From contig JALUYN010000548.1 in NCBI GenBank assembly GCA_027012915.1, forward strand, positions 1-8,915: a stretch of 8,915 bases of DNA, in the 5' to 3' direction. Of the stretch, positions 6,526 to 8,915 are shown one piece after another. The stretch comes from Cellvibrionaceae bacterium (GTDB lineage: Bacteria; Pseudomonadota; Gammaproteobacteria; Pseudomonadales; Cellvibrionaceae). Position numbers and translations under genes: made by a program. Each line of letters opens with the position of its first letter. Positions within the stretch are counted from its first letter, which is position 1. The notes beneath the pieces are model-generated. The model did not search any database, was not told the origin of the DNA, and saw nothing but the letters and a program-made list of their open reading frames with translations.

Positions 6526-7560
6526 CTATAATTCTACAGCCATCCTCGCCAGTGGTCTTACCAGCTCTCCCATCTGCATCGCTTTTTCACTGGAGGCATT
6601 ACCGTCCAGTGCGCGTTTTTTTACGCCCTGCAAAATGGCTGCAAAGCGGAAAAAACTGAACGCCAGATAGAAGTTCCAGTTGGGTATGCTATCAACACCC
6701 ATGCGCTCACAATACTGGGCGACGTATTCTTCTTCGGTGGGAATGCCTAGAGTCTTGCGCGCCACTCCAACCAAGCCGGACATAACGCCTTCGTGATCCA
6801 TGCGCAGTTGCATACATTGATAGGCGAGATCGGCGTAGGGATGACCCAGGGTCGACAGCTCCCAGTCCACCAGGGCCAGAACTTTGGGCTCGGTGGGATG
6901 GAACATCATATTGTCGAGGCGAAAGTCGCCATGGGCCAGAGCTACCTTGCCGTCGTCTGTAGGCGTGTTGGCTGGCAGCCACTGCATCAAGGTTTCCATG
7001 TCGGCAATGACTTCGGTTTCAGATGCCCGGTACTGCTTGCTCCAGCGACCGATCTGTCGTTCAAAGTAGTCGCCAGGGCGGCCGTAGTCGCTGAGGCCAA
7101 CCGCTTCGATATCCACCGAGTGCAGCGCTGCCAGTACCCGATTCATTTCGTTGTAGATGGCAGTGCGGTCTTCGCTGGTGTTTTCCGGCAGGGCCGGGTC
7201 CCACATCACGCGCCCATCAATGTACTCCATTAGATAGAACATGCTGCCGATAACGCTGTCGTCGTCACACAGGTGGTAGGCTTTGGCGACTGGGACATCC
7301 GTTTCGGCCAAAGCCGACATTACCTTAAACTCTCGGTCGACGGCGTGAGCCGATTTCAGCAGTTCACCGGGCGGCTTGCGGCGCAGTACGTACTTACCAC
7401 TTTGCGCGTCTATTAAGAAGGTTGGGTTTGACTGACCGCCCGCAAATTTGGTGGCGCTAAGAGGGCCTTGAAAGCCCTCTATCTGTTGTTCGAGATAAAC
7501 GGCAAGCTTATCGGTATCAAAGTCAAAGCCGGGTGAACCGGCATTGGTTGATTCAGACAC
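6526..7560 (-). CDS. Phosphotransferase of APH fold, ACAD10/11 kinase-like
   Basis: This 344-residue cytoplasmic protein belongs to the aminoglycoside phosphotransferase/choline kinase superfamily. Within it, it resembles the kinase domain fused to acyl-CoA dehydrogenase in animal ACAD10/ACAD11 and the kinase LvaA of Pseudomonas levulinate catabolism. Motifs: FAGGQSNPTFLI (39-50) and YVLRRKPPG (57-65) in the N-lobe, the catalytic loop HGDFRLDN (210-217) with Asp212 and Asn217, and VDWELSTLGHP (231-241) with Asp232 as metal ligand. The likely role is phosphorylating a hydroxyacyl-CoA or similar acid, not drug resistance. The start codon is GTG, supported by a GGAGG seven bases upstream. The gene follows the dehydrogenase by 14 bases, so the two are co-transcribed. 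The exact substrate cannot be read from sequence. Confidence 0.9.
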   Translation of the reverse strand: MSESTNAGSPGFDFDTDKLAVYLEQQIEGFQGPLSATKFAGGQSNPTFLIDAQSGKYVLRRKPPGELLKSAHAVDREFKVMSALAETDVPVAKAYHLCDDDSVIGSMFYLMEYIDGRVMWDPALPENTSEDRTAIYNEMNRVLAALHSVDIEAVGLSDYGRPGDYFERQIGRWSKQYRASETEVIADMETLMQWLPANTPTDDGKVALAHGDFRLDNMMFHPTEPKVLALVDWELSTLGHPYADLAYQCMQLRMDHEGVMSGLVGVARKTLGIPTEEEYVAQYCERMGVDSIPNWNFYLAFSFFRFAAILQGVKKRALDGNASSEKAMQMGELVRPLARMAVEL

Positions 7561-7567
7561 TGCAAAG

Positions 7568-7572
7568 CCTCC
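7568..7572 (-). promoter_or_regulatory. Ribosome binding site fixing the GTG start
   Basis: On the minus strand GGAGG lies seven bases before the GTG at 7558-7560, in the 14-base gap between the dehydrogenase stop and the phosphotransferase. It supports the GTG start and separate, efficient translation of the second gene. Confidence 0.75.
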
Positions 7573-7574
7573 GT

Positions 7575-8798
7575 TTATTCAGCGCTGTAGCGATCAATAA
7601 TCTTCTTGCCCAGAGCCATCTGATGTACCTGATCGGGGCCGTCCGCCTGGCGACACCAGCGCGCATAGTTAAACGCTTCGGCCATAGCGTAGTCTTCTGT
7701 TAAGCCGCCCGCGCCGTGCATTTGCATGCAGCGATCGATAATGTTCTGCACCGTCACCGGCACAGTGGTTTTGGTTGCGGCAATCATATCCACTGAAGCA
7801 GGGACGCCCTGGGTATCAATTTTGTGGCAGGTCTCTTTAACCAGCAGTCGCAACATCTGAATTTCTGAGAAGGACTTGGAGATATCTTCGCGCACGGATT
7901 GATGCTTGCTCAAGGAGCGGCCGAAGGTAGTACGATCAGTGGCGCGCTGACAGGCCAGTTCCAGTGAGCGCTGTGCGGCGCCAATTAAACGCATGCAGTG
8001 GTGCATGCGACCCGGTCCAAGGCGGCCCTGGGCGATTTCAAAACCGCGGCCTTCGCCTAACAGTACGTTTTCCAGTGGTACGCGCACGTTGTCGAAGACA
8101 ATCTCGGCGTGGCCAATGGGGGCATCGTCATAGCCGAGGGTGGTCAGCGGGCGAATGATACTGATGCCGGCGGTATCTTTGGGGACCAGAACCTGAGTCT
8201 GCTGCAGATGGCGATTGGGGTTTTCCGGATCGGATTTGCCCATCACAATAAAGATCTTGGTGCGCTCGTACATGGCGCCGGTGATAAACCACTTGCGGCC
8301 ATTGAGTACCCACTCGTCGCCATCTTTTTTAATTTCCAGCTGAATATTGGTGGCATCACTGGAAGCGACTTGCGGTTCAGTCATGGCGTAGGAGGAACGA
8401 ATCTCACCGGCCAACAGAGGCTTAAGCCATTTGTCCTGCTGCGCCTTGGTGGCGTAGTTCATAAATACTTCCATATTTCCCGTATCCGGAGCGTTGCAGT
8501 TAAACACTTCGGGGGACCAGATAACGCGACCCATAATTTCGCATAGCGGCGCGTAGTCCAAAAAGGTTAAGCCACCGTGGTCGCTGTACTCCGCGTGATC
8601 TTTCGGTACGAACAGATTCCACAGGCCTGCGGCTTTGGCTTTTTCTTTCAGTTCGTCCATTAATGGCAGAGGCGCGAAGCGGTTTTCTGCGGCGTGCAAT
8701 TGCTCAGCGTAGGCGGTTTCGTTTGGGTAGATATGCTCGTCCATAAACGCCAACAGCTTGGCTTGAAGGTCTTTGGATTTTTGGCTGTGCTCAAACAT
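7575..8798 (-). CDS. Acyl-CoA dehydrogenase, ACAD10/ACAD11-like
   Basis: This is an FAD-dependent acyl-CoA dehydrogenase family protein of 407 residues, full length. Signatures: YAMTEPQVASSDATN (137-151), NGRKWFITGA (166-175), GPGRMHHCMRLIGAAQR (261-277), TTFGRSLSKHQ (290-300) and MQMHGAGGLTEDYAMAE (358-374). The catalytic Glu of medium-chain enzymes, in a YEG motif, is replaced by Asp386 in QADGPDQVH, the form typical of the ACAD10/ACAD11 branch. Such enzymes, paired with a kinase, are known to act on 4-hydroxyacyl-CoA via a phosphorylated intermediate (animal ACAD11, Pseudomonas Lva pathway); applying that here is inference. The ATG has AGAGGA seven bases upstream. It is first in a two-gene operon with the kinase. 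No LvaB-like small subunit gene is seen beside it. Confidence 0.94.
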   Translation of the reverse strand: MFEHSQKSKDLQAKLLAFMDEHIYPNETAYAEQLHAAENRFAPLPLMDELKEKAKAAGLWNLFVPKDHAEYSDHGGLTFLDYAPLCEIMGRVIWSPEVFNCNAPDTGNMEVFMNYATKAQQDKWLKPLLAGEIRSSYAMTEPQVASSDATNIQLEIKKDGDEWVLNGRKWFITGAMYERTKIFIVMGKSDPENPNRHLQQTQVLVPKDTAGISIIRPLTTLGYDDAPIGHAEIVFDNVRVPLENVLLGEGRGFEIAQGRLGPGRMHHCMRLIGAAQRSLELACQRATDRTTFGRSLSKHQSVREDISKSFSEIQMLRLLVKETCHKIDTQGVPASVDMIAATKTTVPVTVQNIIDRCMQMHGAGGLTEDYAMAEAFNYARWCRQADGPDQVHQMALGKKIIDRYSAE

Positions 8799-8838
8799 CA
8801 GTGTGTCCTCTGCTCAAATAAGTAATGAGATGGGCCAC

Positions 8839-8868
8839 AGTATAGGGATTGCTCTATAATCACCCCAA
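8839..8868 (-). promoter_or_regulatory. Candidate promoter of the dehydrogenase-kinase operon
   Basis: Read on the minus strand, TTGGGG (8868-8863) and TATACT (8844-8839, five of six to the -10 consensus) are 18 bases apart. Transcription would begin near 8832, leaving a short leader before the ATG at 8798. The -35 match is only three of six. On the plus strand a perfect TATAAT occurs at 8855-8860 but without a recognisable -35, so a divergent promoter is possible here. Confidence 0.35.
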
Positions 8869-8873
8869 TTTAT

Positions 8874-8905
8874 TTTATTGATCTATATTTATTGATTATA
8901 TCAAT
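8874..8905. repeat. AT-rich direct repeat and palindrome, possible operator
   Basis: TTTATTGAT occurs at 8874-8882 and again at 8888-8896, 14 bases apart. The second copy forms a palindrome, ATTGAT-TAT-ATCAAT, at 8891-8905. The repeats lie just upstream of the candidate minus-strand promoter. An ATG at 8904-8906 begins an open plus-strand stretch to the window end (only four codons, no ribosome binding site), which could be a divergent gene such as a regulator, but there is too little to call it. Confidence 0.45.
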
Positions 8906-8915
8906 GCGTGCGGGA

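Noticed and set aside
6793..7233. 146-codon plus-strand open frame across the phosphotransferase
   Set aside because: The minus-strand frame carries the full set of kinase motifs; the plus-strand product resembles nothing.
6526..7560. Aminoglycoside resistance gene
   Set aside because: The fold is shared, but the motifs and the adjacent dehydrogenase place it with ACAD10/11-type metabolic kinases.
8109..8546. 145-codon plus-strand open frame across the dehydrogenase
   Set aside because: It is antisense to a full-length acyl-CoA dehydrogenase with all its signatures.

Overview
The window holds a chromosomal housekeeping block from a gammaproteobacterium. The order ruvB-ybgC-tolQ-tolR-tolA-tolB-pal-cpoB is typical of that class. 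Protein details such as the YbgC hotdog motif with VYYVNYL and the short TolA point to a Pseudomonas/Cellvibrionales-type marine relative rather than an enteric bacterium. The exact genus cannot be read from the sequence.

Positions 1-115 are the tail of an upstream region that I cannot assign. Positions 116-6451, all on the plus strand, carry the Holliday-junction helicase gene ruvB, then the thioesterase gene ybgC and the complete Tol-Pal cell-envelope system. TolQ, TolR and TolA form the inner-membrane motor driven by proton motive force. TolB is the periplasmic beta-propeller, Pal the outer-membrane lipoprotein that binds peptidoglycan, and CpoB the periplasmic coiled-coil/TPR partner that links Tol to peptidoglycan synthesis. 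Together they constrict the outer membrane during division. Candidate internal promoters lie before tolQ and, more weakly, before pal. A hairpin covers the pal stop codon and ends at the cpoB start.

Positions 6452-6525 are a convergent intergenic gap with a perfect 15-bp inverted repeat. Positions 6526-8798, on the minus strand, carry a two-gene operon read towards cpoB: an acyl-CoA dehydrogenase of the ACAD10/ACAD11 type, then a phosphotransferase (APH/kinase fold) of the family fused to such dehydrogenases in animals. The pair suggests catabolism of hydroxylated or unusual acyl-CoAs through a phosphorylated intermediate. Positions 8799-8915 are an AT-rich regulatory region upstream of this operon, with repeats and possibly the first codons of a divergent gene.

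I found no mobile element, CRISPR array, tRNA or rRNA, and no convincing new system. The observations worth checking are small regulatory structures at gene junctions and the exact chemistry of the dehydrogenase/kinase pair.
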